Shown here: piece after piece, positions 1 through 5,184 of the stretch
Layout: each line of letters opens with the position of its first letter
Numbering within the stretch: the first letter of the stretch is position 1
Assembly: GCA_002718515.1 (NCBI GenBank)
Contig: PBEX01000012.1
Coordinates: 52,819-58,561, forward strand
Source: Phycisphaerae bacterium
Lineage (GTDB): Bacteria; Planctomycetota; Phycisphaerae; Phycisphaerales; SM1A02
Length of the DNA stretch: 5,743 bases
Direction: 5' to 3'
The notes under the pieces: generated by a model
Told to the model about the DNA's origin: nothing
The model's input: the letters and a program-made list of their open reading frames with translations, nothing else
The model's database searches: none
Position numbers and translations under genes: made by a program

Positions 1-399
1 CCTGGAATTGCGCATCTGCTTGAGCGTTGCCATGAATGTGGCGCTCATGTCAGCCCTAAAGATCGCTCCTGCTCCGAATGCAATGTGCCGTTTCTTGCCT
101 ACCGAGACAGGAACAATCTTGGCCTTGATGAGTCTGACCCATCGCAAGGAGCAGTCGATGGCATGTCATCATTTCTCAATGACACGATGATTCTAAACAC
201 CACATCAAAACCACTATCGTTGCCTGAGCGCAAGTCAGCCGAGCCAACAGAACCATTTGAAGATGGCGTCGGTTCACCACAATTTAGGGCAGTTCAGCGT
301 CGCCTCGAATCAACATTGCGGGCGAAGCGTAATCTCACTGTGACAGTTGTTGTGCTGGTGCTCATTGCCATTGGGCTTGGTTTCTTGGCATTTAAGTAG
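1..399 (+). CDS. zinc-ribbon protein with C-terminal membrane anchor (5' end cut off by window)
   Basis: The reading frame is open from the first base to a TAG at 397-399 and gives 132 residues; the true start lies left of the window. Near the visible N-terminus there is a four-cysteine knuckle, C10-x2-C13-x10-C24-x2-C27 (RCHECG ... CSECN), which is the pattern of a small zinc ribbon. A polar, low-complexity linker of about 80 residues rich in Ser, Pro and Glu follows, then a basic stretch (RRLESTLRAKR, about 100-110) and one hydrophobic segment (about 111-131) ending in a single Lys. This predicts a tail-anchored or single-pass membrane protein with most of its visible part in the cytoplasm, orientation inferred from the positive residues before the segment. 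I do not recognise a family beyond the zinc ribbon and cannot assign a function. A GTG at 85 could be called as a start but would discard the cysteine motif, so the longer open frame is preferred. The next gene begins 203 bases downstream, and I see no strong terminator between them. Confidence 0.75.
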   Translation, partial: PGIAHLLERCHECGAHVSPKDRSCSECNVPFLAYRDRNNLGLDESDPSQGAVDGMSSFLNDTMILNTTSKPLSLPERKSAEPTEPFEDGVGSPQFRAVQRRLESTLRAKRNLTVTVVVLVLIAIGLGFLAFK

Positions 400-433
400 G
401 CTCCTGCCGTTATAGGACTTTAATGGTCTTGAA

Positions 434-456
434 TCGAACTTAGATTATCGAACTAA
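434..456 (+). repeat. short direct repeat TCGAACTtA / TCGAACTaA
   Basis: TCGAACTTA (434-442) and TCGAACTAA (448-456) differ at one base and start 14 bases apart, just upstream of the structured fliW leader. A weak -35-like TTGAAT lies at 429-434, with a poor -10-like ACTAAA 17 bases further on (452-457). The repeat could be an operator or part of the promoter for fliW-csrA, but 7-9 base repeats can occur by chance and no regulator is recognised. Confidence 0.3.
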
Positions 457-602
457 AGGGGATGTAGCCGATGGCAATTCGACCGCGTTGCTTTGCGGTC
501 ATGCTGTGACTACGGTTCACACAGCATGCCTCGGACAGGAAGTCGCCCACGCCGTAGTGGGGCACCGAAGGAATTTCGGAACCGCGTAAGGATTGTGCTT
601 TT
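455..602 (+). promoter_or_regulatory. highly structured 5' leader of fliW (candidate regulatory RNA)
   Basis: This non-coding stretch before fliW folds into consecutive hairpins readable by eye. Hairpin 1 is GACCGC 481-486 with GCGGTC 495-500. Hairpin 2 is ATGCTGTG 501-508 with CACAGCAT 520-527, leaving an 11-base loop at 509-519. Hairpin 3 is 546-550 with 557-561 plus a G545-C563 pair across one bulged base, leaving loop GCCGTA at 551-556. Hairpin 4 is CCGAA 565-569 with TTCGG 575-579, loop GGAAT. Loop 2 (TACGGT, 511-516) can pair with the whole of loop 3 (five Watson-Crick pairs and one G-U). The same loop (CGGTTC, 513-518) also pairs perfectly with GAACCG at 579-584, just before the Shine-Dalgarno sequence AAGGA (588-592). 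TCGG 531-534 can pair with CCGA 565-568 in competition with hairpin 4. I could not match it to a riboswitch class I know. The pairings are seen directly; a switching role is inference. Confidence 0.5.
565..592 (+). promoter_or_regulatory. candidate CsrA binding site: GGA hairpin plus GGA in the fliW ribosome binding site
   Basis: A 5-bp hairpin (565-569 with 575-579) presents GGAAT in its loop, so GGA 570-572 is displayed unpaired. A second GGA (590-592) is part of the fliW Shine-Dalgarno sequence, with its first base 20 bases after the first base of the loop motif. More GGA motifs lie at 533-535, 538-540 and 578-580. CsrA dimers are known to bind one hairpin-loop GGA and bridge to a second GGA at the ribosome binding site, blocking translation. 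The spacing fits, and csrA itself is the next gene but one. Binding is inferred. Confidence 0.45.
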
Positions 603-1046
603 ATGAAGGTACAAACAACTCGATTTGGTTCAGTCGAAGTTGACGACAGTCGAATTTTAGAATTTACAAACGGCTTATTAGGGTTTTCAAGTTACACCCA
701 ATATGCACTATTGCAGCCCGATGATGATGGGTTGTTTTTCTGGTTACAGTCTACTGAAGCCCCTGAGTTGGCATTTGTAGTGACTGATCCAGCAACGTGG
801 GTTCCAGATTACCAAGCAACTGTAAGAAAAGAGCAGATGGATGAACTCAGTCTAGAGACCTTAGAAACCGCGCAAACTTTCGTCATTGTTAACAAATATG
901 ACAATGCATTAACAGTCAACTTACAGGGACCAATCGTGGTGAATCTTACAAATCACCATGCAATGCAGCTCGTTTTGGCTGATAAGCGTTGGACGACTCG
1001 CCATGAAGTGGTGAGATTAGCTTCACAAGAGCGATTAACCGCGTAA
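603..1046 (+). CDS. fliW: flagellar assembly factor FliW, protein antagonist of CsrA
   Basis: The product is 147 residues, a normal length for FliW. Family features read in order: an N-terminal TTRFGSVEVDD strand; F21-TNGLLGF matching the F-x-x-GLxGF element; FFWLQS (45-50) followed by the APELAFVVTDP segment (53-63); PDY (68-70); and the C-terminal NLQGPIVVNLTNHHAMQLVL (106-125), matching the LxGPIVxN...AxQ block. FliW is a small cytoplasmic beta-barrel protein that binds CsrA away from the RNA site and inhibits it. In Bacillus subtilis, free flagellin sequesters FliW, so CsrA activity tracks flagellin export. The ATG at 603 has AAGGA at 588-592, ten bases upstream. csrA follows after 64 bases on the same strand, the classic pairing. 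No flagellin or other flagellar gene is visible, although one could lie outside the window. The structured leader and its GGA hairpin suggest translational control, possibly by CsrA. Confidence 0.95.
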   Translation: MKVQTTRFGSVEVDDSRILEFTNGLLGFSSYTQYALLQPDDDGLFFWLQSTEAPELAFVVTDPATWVPDYQATVRKEQMDELSLETLETAQTFVIVNKYDNALTVNLQGPIVVNLTNHHAMQLVLADKRWTTRHEVVRLASQERLTA

Positions 1047-1049
1047 ACA

Positions 1050-1102
1050 CGCTCGCTCAGGGAAGGGCGAGTGCCATGTAAATGGCTTACATTGAGGAAG
1101 GA
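1050..1102 (+). promoter_or_regulatory. candidate CsrA site between fliW and csrA: AGGGAA-loop hairpin plus GGA-rich Shine-Dalgarno
   Basis: Bases 1050-1058 pair with 1065-1073 in a continuous 9-bp stem (seven Watson-Crick pairs, G-U at 1051/1072 and 1057/1066), closing the hexaloop AGGGAA (1059-1064). This is the textbook shape of a high-affinity CsrA site, GGA in a hairpin loop. Next comes either a small hairpin GCCAT-GTAA-ATGGC (1073-1086, sharing its first G with the previous stem) or the competing stem ATGTAA 1076-1081 with TTACAT 1087-1092. Then the csrA Shine-Dalgarno sequence GAGGAAGGA (1094-1102) carries two more GGA motifs. A dimer bound to the loop and bridging to the Shine-Dalgarno would repress csrA. 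The hairpin is seen directly; CsrA binding is inferred. Confidence 0.5.
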
Positions 1103-1110
1103 TTCTTACC

Positions 1111-1347
1111 ATGCTGGTGTTATCACGGCACAAAGATGAAACAATAATGATTGGTGACGATATCGAACTTACTGTGGTCGATATCAGAGGTGACAAGGTG
1201 CGTTTGGGCATAAAAGCTCCATCGACAATTCCTGTTCACCGTAAGGAAGTGTATGAAGCTATTCGTGTTGAGAATGAGGGGGCTTCCACGACATTCAAAC
1301 AAGAAGACTTGAATGAGTTTAAACCACCTAAAATAGCGGGTATGTGA
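1111..1347 (+). CDS. csrA: translational regulator CsrA (RsmA family)
   Basis: The product is 78 residues, slightly longer than the usual 60-75. The start [18 protein letters not shown] and the segment [22 protein letters not shown] (30-51) are diagnostic. The RNA-contacting residues Leu4 and Arg6 on the first strand and Val42-His43-Arg44 near the last strand are in place, so RNA binding should be intact. CsrA is a cytoplasmic homodimer of interlocked beta-strands that binds GGA motifs in mRNA leaders and blocks ribosome access or changes mRNA stability. The polar tail after residue 52 is longer than in Escherichia coli CsrA; in FliW-containing bacteria the extended C-terminal region takes part in FliW binding, which fits the adjacent fliW. 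The ATG has a very strong Shine-Dalgarno sequence (1094-1102). The gene ends 2 bases before the stop of the converging glucose-6-phosphate isomerase gene. Confidence 0.97.
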   Translation: MLVLSRHKDETIMIGDDIELTVVDIRGDKVRLGIKAPSTIPVHRKEVYEAIRVENEGASTTFKQEDLNEFKPPKIAGM

Positions 1348-1349
1348 CG

Positions 1350-2570
1350 TTAGCTAAAGGACTCTTTTGTGAGTTTTTTGCTGAGTTCAACTCCGGGTTG
1401 ATTGTATGGGTTGAGTTGTAGCATTCGCCCAGCAATTGCGACGGTAATCTGCCACAGTGCAAAAAATTGACCAATCGCATGAGCATCAAGGCTAGGTAAA
1501 GTCATTGTGTATGTGATTTGACCAGCTTCTCTCAAGGAGGCCTCTGTTGCGTTCTGTTGAGCGTCAAGAAGTTGTTTTAACCTTTTACCCTTAAGCCACT
1601 CAAACTGCTCATTCATAATATTCTCGCCGAGTTCAATGTCCTCACAGTGTTGCACCCTGATAAAACCAATGACCTTGTCGAGCGGGCCTTCCTGCCAGAG
1701 TTGTAGCGTGCTGTGTTGGTCAGTTGCACCGATTGCTGCAACTGGCGTTGGGCCAACGCGGTTGCCTTCTTCGTCAAATTTTCCAAGAGATTCAGCCCAA
1801 AGTTGCACATACCAGTCTGAAAGAAAGGCGAGTTTGTTGCAATATGGCATGAGCACGTGAATTGGTCGCCCTGACTCGTAGGCATCAACCAAGCATTGTG
1901 CAAGTGAGAGTGCGGGGTTGTTTGCTTCTTGCGAACATAACTGATCCATTTCTCGCGCCCCCCGCAATAACTCTTCGCAATCGATATCGCAAAGGAATGC
2001 GGGAAGTAAACCGACATTTGAAAGCACGCTAAATCGTCCGCCCACACCTACAGGGACAGGCAATGTCGTCCATTGTTGTTCAATGGCATACGAATGAAGT
2101 TGTGAGGCATCTTCAGTGATGGCGATGTACTTCGCCTTAGGCAGTGCTTTTTGAGTCACCATTAGAAGTGCAGCGATTTCAGCTGTTGAACCAGATTTCG
2201 AGATGACGATGACAACGGTGTTGCAGTTTGTTGGGTCTGCTGATTCAATCTTGTTAAGCGCATCCTGTACAAGGACAGGGTCTACATTATCAAGCACAGT
2301 AAGTTCCGGTGATCCGTTTGATGAAGAGAGCGCTTGGTGGAGTGCCTTGAGTCCCAATGCAGAACCGCCAATGCCAAGGACAAGCAATTGTTTACAAGAG
2401 GAGATTGAAGACGCTACTGATTTGATGTCAATGAGTTGAGCGGTAGCAGTTTCTTTGTTCCACAAAGACCGCCAGACTTCGTCATTTGCTCCTGCGCAAC
2501 TATTTGCTTCGCGTAAGGCGTTGAGCCCTCGCTGAGTCACATTCACGGTTTTTGAAAACTCAATCTCCAT
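1350..2570 (-). CDS. pgi: glucose-6-phosphate isomerase
   Basis: This enzyme interconverts glucose 6-phosphate and fructose 6-phosphate in glycolysis and gluconeogenesis. From the ATG at 2570 it has 406 residues, matching the short bacterial form rather than the about 550-residue Escherichia coli type. Motifs: sugar-phosphate binding GIGGSALG (66-73) and SKSGSTAE (124-131); family signature GGRFSVLSNVG (177-187) with Arg179; WAESLGK with the catalytic-type Glu260; DQHST with His286; and the C-terminal signature QLNPYNQPGVELSKK, ending at Lys399 with the active-site Lys at about 398. All key residues are present, so it should be active. Start choice: an in-frame ATG at 2627 would overlap the preceding gene by 52 bases and add 19 unlikely residues; ATG 2585 is a further option. 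ATG 2570 lies 5 bases after the previous stop and has no clear Shine-Dalgarno sequence, which suggests coupled translation. It is the last gene of a three-gene unit whose other members are sulfur amino acid enzymes. Confidence 0.93.
   Translation of the reverse strand: MEIEFSKTVNVTQRGLNALREANSCAGANDEVWRSLWNKETATAQLIDIKSVASSISSCKQLLVLGIGGSALGLKALHQALSSSNGSPELTVLDNVDPVLVQDALNKIESADPTNCNTVVIVISKSGSTAEIAALLMVTQKALPKAKYIAITEDASQLHSYAIEQQWTTLPVPVGVGGRFSVLSNVGLLPAFLCDIDCEELLRGAREMDQLCSQEANNPALSLAQCLVDAYESGRPIHVLMPYCNKLAFLSDWYVQLWAESLGKFDEEGNRVGPTPVAAIGATDQHSTLQLWQEGPLDKVIGFIRVQHCEDIELGENIMNEQFEWLKGKRLKQLLDAQQNATEASLREAGQITYTMTLPSLDAHAIGQFFALWQITVAIAGRMLQLNPYNQPGVELSKKLTKESFS
1356..1379 (+). terminator. 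weak possible terminator after csrA, inside the pgi 3' end
   Basis: Downstream of the csrA stop, bases 1356-1364 can pair with 1371-1379 around the loop TTTTGT (two G-U pairs), and the right arm ends in six T residues. Only the inner ACTC/GAGT pairs are firm, so the stem is weak. Because the genes converge with a 2-base gap, any csrA terminator must lie inside pgi, and this is the best candidate. Confidence 0.22.
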
Positions 2571-2575
2571 ATGAG

Positions 2576-3778
2576 TTATATGCATTTGCACAGGGCGTGT
2601 TCTAGGTCCGCTATTAGGTCCCCGCAATGCTCAATACCAACGCTAATTCTGATGAGCCCGTCGTCTATGCCAAGGGATTGCCTGACTTCAGGCTCTACTG
2701 ATGCATGTGTCATGATGGCTGGGTGTTCAATCAGCGATTCAACCCCTCCAAGCGACTCTGCAAGCGAGAAGATAGAGACATTCTCAAGGAACTTCCTAGA
2801 TGCTTCAAGACCACCCTCCAAGATGAATGTGATCATGCCTCCTCCAGCAACATTGCCGTCAATCGTCATTTGTTTTGTTGCAATGTCATGTTGAGGATGA
2901 GATGGAAGTCCTGGATAGATGACTTTTTGAATACCATCCTGCGTTTCCAGCCATTGTGCGATGTGCAATGCACTTGCGCAGTGTTGTTTCATTCTAAGCG
3001 CAAGCGTTTTGATGCCTCGTAGAACCATGTAAGAATCAAATGGACCAAGGACAGGCCCTGCCGAATTATGTACAAACCGGATGCGCTCGGCTAGATCCTT
3101 ATCGCCAGTTACAAGAATGCCTGCAACGACGTCACTGTGTCCACCAAGATACTTCGTGGCAGAATGCATGACAATATCGAACCCTATCTCAAGTGGGTGC
3201 TGGAGCGCAGGAGTCGCAAATGTATTATCACAAGCAAGGAGAATGTTTTTGTCTTTGGCAAACTCGACGATGCCATGCAAATCAACAAGTTTGAGCATTG
3301 GGTTCGTTGGCGTCTCTACCCAGATGAGTTTTGTTTGGTCTGTGACCGCCGTTTTGAGTGCATCTAAGTTTGTCAAATCGGCATAGGTAAACTTGAGACC
3401 TGCTGATCGCATCTTGACTTTGTTAAACAGTCTGTGCGTGCCGCCATACAAGTCGTCCATTGCAACGACATGATCGCCCGTGTCGAGCAATTCTAGAACA
3501 GTATTGACAGCGGCCATTCCACTTGACAGAGCGAATCCGCCGAATGAAGCGTCGTCTTCTTCAGAAAGCGCTGAGCCCTCTAAGCGAGCGATACATCGCT
3601 CTAGAGCATACCGAGTCGGATTGTGGCTTCTGGTGTATTCATATCCAGAGTGTACGCCAGGGGATGACTGTGCATATGTTGAGGACAGGAACACGGGTGG
3701 CATAACCGCACCTGTAACAGGTTCATGGGATTGCCCCGCATGAATGACTTGAGATTCAAAGTGCTTCGGTTCGGTCAT
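2576..3778 (-). CDS. cystathionine gamma-lyase / gamma-synthase family PLP enzyme
   Basis: The product is 400 residues, the usual length for the Cys/Met-metabolism PLP family. GYEYTRSHNPTR (45-56) holds the Tyr48 and Arg50 that bind the PLP phosphate across the dimer. SSGMAA (85-90), WVETPTNP (153-160) and the cofactor Asp184 in ACDNTFATP follow. SATKYLGGHSD (206-216) carries the Schiff-base Lys209. AESLGGVESLIEHPA (340-354) has Glu341, equivalent to the glutamate seen in cystathionine-handling members, and RISVGIEH (377-384) has the substrate-carboxylate Arg377. The enzyme is cytoplasmic and probably tetrameric. Sequence alone does not separate gamma-synthase (O-acyl-homoserine + cysteine to cystathionine) from gamma-lyase (cystathionine to cysteine + 2-oxobutyrate). 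The ATGA overlap with the upstream cystathionine beta-synthase favours gamma-lyase and cysteine formation by reverse transsulfuration. The ATG at 3778 has only a poor Shine-Dalgarno sequence, so termination-reinitiation at ATGA is likely. Confidence 0.92.
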   Translation of the reverse strand: MTEPKHFESQVIHAGQSHEPVTGAVMPPVFLSSTYAQSSPGVHSGYEYTRSHNPTRYALERCIARLEGSALSEEDDASFGGFALSSGMAAVNTVLELLDTGDHVVAMDDLYGGTHRLFNKVKMRSAGLKFTYADLTNLDALKTAVTDQTKLIWVETPTNPMLKLVDLHGIVEFAKDKNILLACDNTFATPALQHPLEIGFDIVMHSATKYLGGHSDVVAGILVTGDKDLAERIRFVHNSAGPVLGPFDSYMVLRGIKTLALRMKQHCASALHIAQWLETQDGIQKVIYPGLPSHPQHDIATKQMTIDGNVAGGGMITFILEGGLEASRKFLENVSIFSLAESLGGVESLIEHPAIMTHASVEPEVRQSLGIDDGLIRISVGIEHCGDLIADLEHALCKCI

Positions 3779-5172
3779 CTTGGTAACTGTTTTCTTAAGT
3801 GTAGGATGAGGTCAATTTTGGTCACGAGTCCTAGGAAGGAATCATCTTCATCAATCACAATGGCAACCTTGTCTTCTTTAAACAGTGGCACCAAAGTATC
3901 GATTGAATCAGTTGGTGACATCGTTGAAACATTTGATGTCATGAACTCGCTGACAGGTTTAGAAAAGTTGTCCTTATCATTGTTAACGGCGAGTAATATG
4001 TCGCTTTCATCGATTATGCCAAGAACCTGATGGTTATCATTAAGTACAGCGAGTTGACTAATGTCATAGAGTTGCATTGTTTTGATTGCTTGTAGAAGTG
4101 GCACGCTGGGCTTAAGTGTGTGGTCTTCTTTAACAGAGTGTCTTCGGGCAATGAGGTCCCTCAAGTCTTCATGTTTTTCTCTGGTGATAAAACCTTGGTC
4201 GACCATCCAATAATCATTGAACATTTTACCTAAGTACTTTGAACCATGGTCGCATGCAAACGTGACAGCTCGTTTAGGTTCAGTTTGATTTTGACACCAC
4301 TTTAACGCTGCAGCTGTGAGAGTGCCAGCTGATGATCCAACGAGTAAACCTTCCTTTTTTAGTAAGTCTCGTGCTGTTTCAAATGCGATCTTGTCATCAA
4401 TCCAATAGGCTTCTGTGATGAGGTCAAGGTCTGTGATTGAGGGCACGAAGTCTTCTCCAATGCCCTCAACAAGCCATGAGCCTGCGGGTACTTTTTTACC
4501 TTCATTGACAAGTGGAGCAAGTACTGAACCAGTAGGATCTGCAAGGATGATTTCGATGTCTGGATTCTTTTCTCGTAAAAAGGAACCGACCCCAGTAATT
4601 GTTCCACCGGAACCAACGCCCATGATGATTGCGTCAATATCACCTTCCATTTGTTCCCAAATTTCAGGACCTGTCGTTTGGTAGTGAGCAGCAACATTAG
4701 CATCGTTCGAAAATTGGTTAACGAAGAACCAGCCATTTTCTTGAGCAAGGCGTTCTGCAACTTCTTGATAGTACTCCGGGTGCCCCTTCTCAACATCACT
4801 CCTTGCCATGACAACTTCAGCACCCATGGCTCTTAGGTGAGCAATCTTGCCTTCACTCATTTTGTCAGGCACGACAACAGTAATTTCGTATCCCTTTTGA
4901 GATGCAACAAGAGCGAGAGCAATCCCTGTATTTCCAGCAGTTGCCTCGATTATGCGAACGCCTTTTTTTAAATGACCTTCTTCCTCTGCTTTTTGAATCA
5001 TCGTCAGTGCAATTCGATCCTTGATTGATTGACCTGGATTTTGAGATTCAAGTTTCAAAAAAAGATCGCAGGGGCCTGAGTCAATCGAGTGCGTCTTAAG
5101 CATCGGAGTTGAGCCAATGAGGTCTAGAATCGAAGAGGCTACCGTTAAATGAGATGTCGAAGTTTGCGGCAT
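3775..5172 (-). CDS. cbs: cystathionine beta-synthase with C-terminal CBS-domain pair
   Basis: This PLP enzyme condenses serine with homocysteine to cystathionine, the first step of reverse transsulfuration. It has 465 residues. The fold-type II catalytic core covers about 14-330: ILDLIGSTPML (15-25), NPGQSIKDR with the Schiff-base Lys51, EATAGNTG (77-84, the substrate loop), GVGSGGTITG (185-194, PLP phosphate loop), VGSSAGT (278-284) and DHGSKYLGK (308-316). Two CBS domains follow (about 350-400 and 405-462, the second opening with FMTSNVSTM), the Bateman module that binds adenosyl ligands such as S-adenosylmethionine in several homologues. The N-terminal haem-binding region of the human enzyme is absent. 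The DHGSKYL and CBS modules argue against a plain cysteine synthase, although O-acetylserine sulfhydrylase activity cannot be excluded. No alternative start exists before the conserved core. ATG 5172 has no Shine-Dalgarno sequence and lies right after a terminator, suggesting a leaderless mRNA. It is the first gene of the three-gene unit. Confidence 0.95.
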   Translation of the reverse strand: MPQTSTSHLTVASSILDLIGSTPMLKTHSIDSGPCDLFLKLESQNPGQSIKDRIALTMIQKAEEEGHLKKGVRIIEATAGNTGIALALVASQKGYEITVVVPDKMSEGKIAHLRAMGAEVVMARSDVEKGHPEYYQEVAERLAQENGWFFVNQFSNDANVAAHYQTTGPEIWEQMEGDIDAIIMGVGSGGTITGVGSFLREKNPDIEIILADPTGSVLAPLVNEGKKVPAGSWLVEGIGEDFVPSITDLDLITEAYWIDDKIAFETARDLLKKEGLLVGSSAGTLTAAALKWCQNQTEPKRAVTFACDHGSKYLGKMFNDYWMVDQGFITREKHEDLRDLIARRHSVKEDHTLKPSVPLLQAIKTMQLYDISQLAVLNDNHQVLGIIDESDILLAVNNDKDNFSKPVSEFMTSNVSTMSPTDSIDTLVPLFKEDKVAIVIDEDDSFLGLVTKIDLILHLRKQLPR

Positions 5173-5178
5173 AAGGGT

Positions 5179-5184
5179 ATTGTA
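5179..5184 (-). promoter_or_regulatory. -10-like TACAAT for a probably leaderless cystathionine beta-synthase mRNA
   Basis: Read on the - strand, TACAAT (5184 to 5179) matches the TATAAT consensus at 5 of 6 bases. Six bases (ACCCTT) separate it from the A of the start codon at 5172, which is exactly where transcription would begin. No Shine-Dalgarno sequence fits in this gap. No good -35 is seen at 16-19 bases upstream, where the terminator hairpin lies. The element overlaps the end of the terminator U-tract. Confidence 0.45.

Noticed and set aside
85..399. GTG at 85 as the true start of the first gene
   Set aside because: The same frame is open to the window edge and encodes a clear zinc ribbon before this codon, so the gene starts further left.
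454..474. TAAA followed by GCCGATGG, resembling a flagellar sigma-28 promoter
   Set aside because: The spacing between the two elements is 9 bases instead of about 15, so they cannot act together in the usual way; the -10-like half alone is weak evidence.
455..602. A known riboswitch (cyclic di-GMP, fluoride, SAM, cobalamin, guanidine) or a housekeeping RNA (SRP RNA, tmRNA, RNase P)
   Set aside because: The conserved core sequences of these classes, as far as I recall them, are not present. A covariance-model search would be needed to settle it.
1613..2047. 144-codon open frame on the - strand inside glucose-6-phosphate isomerase
   Set aside because: It lies wholly within a well-supported gene in another frame, has no family features and is a shadow frame; the same applies to the 154-codon frame at 4359-4823 inside cystathionine beta-synthase.
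2571..2627. Longer N-terminus for glucose-6-phosphate isomerase from ATG 2627
   Set aside because: It overlaps the preceding gene by 52 bases, adds 19 residues that do not look like the family, and ATG 2570 gives a usual N-terminus just after the preceding stop.
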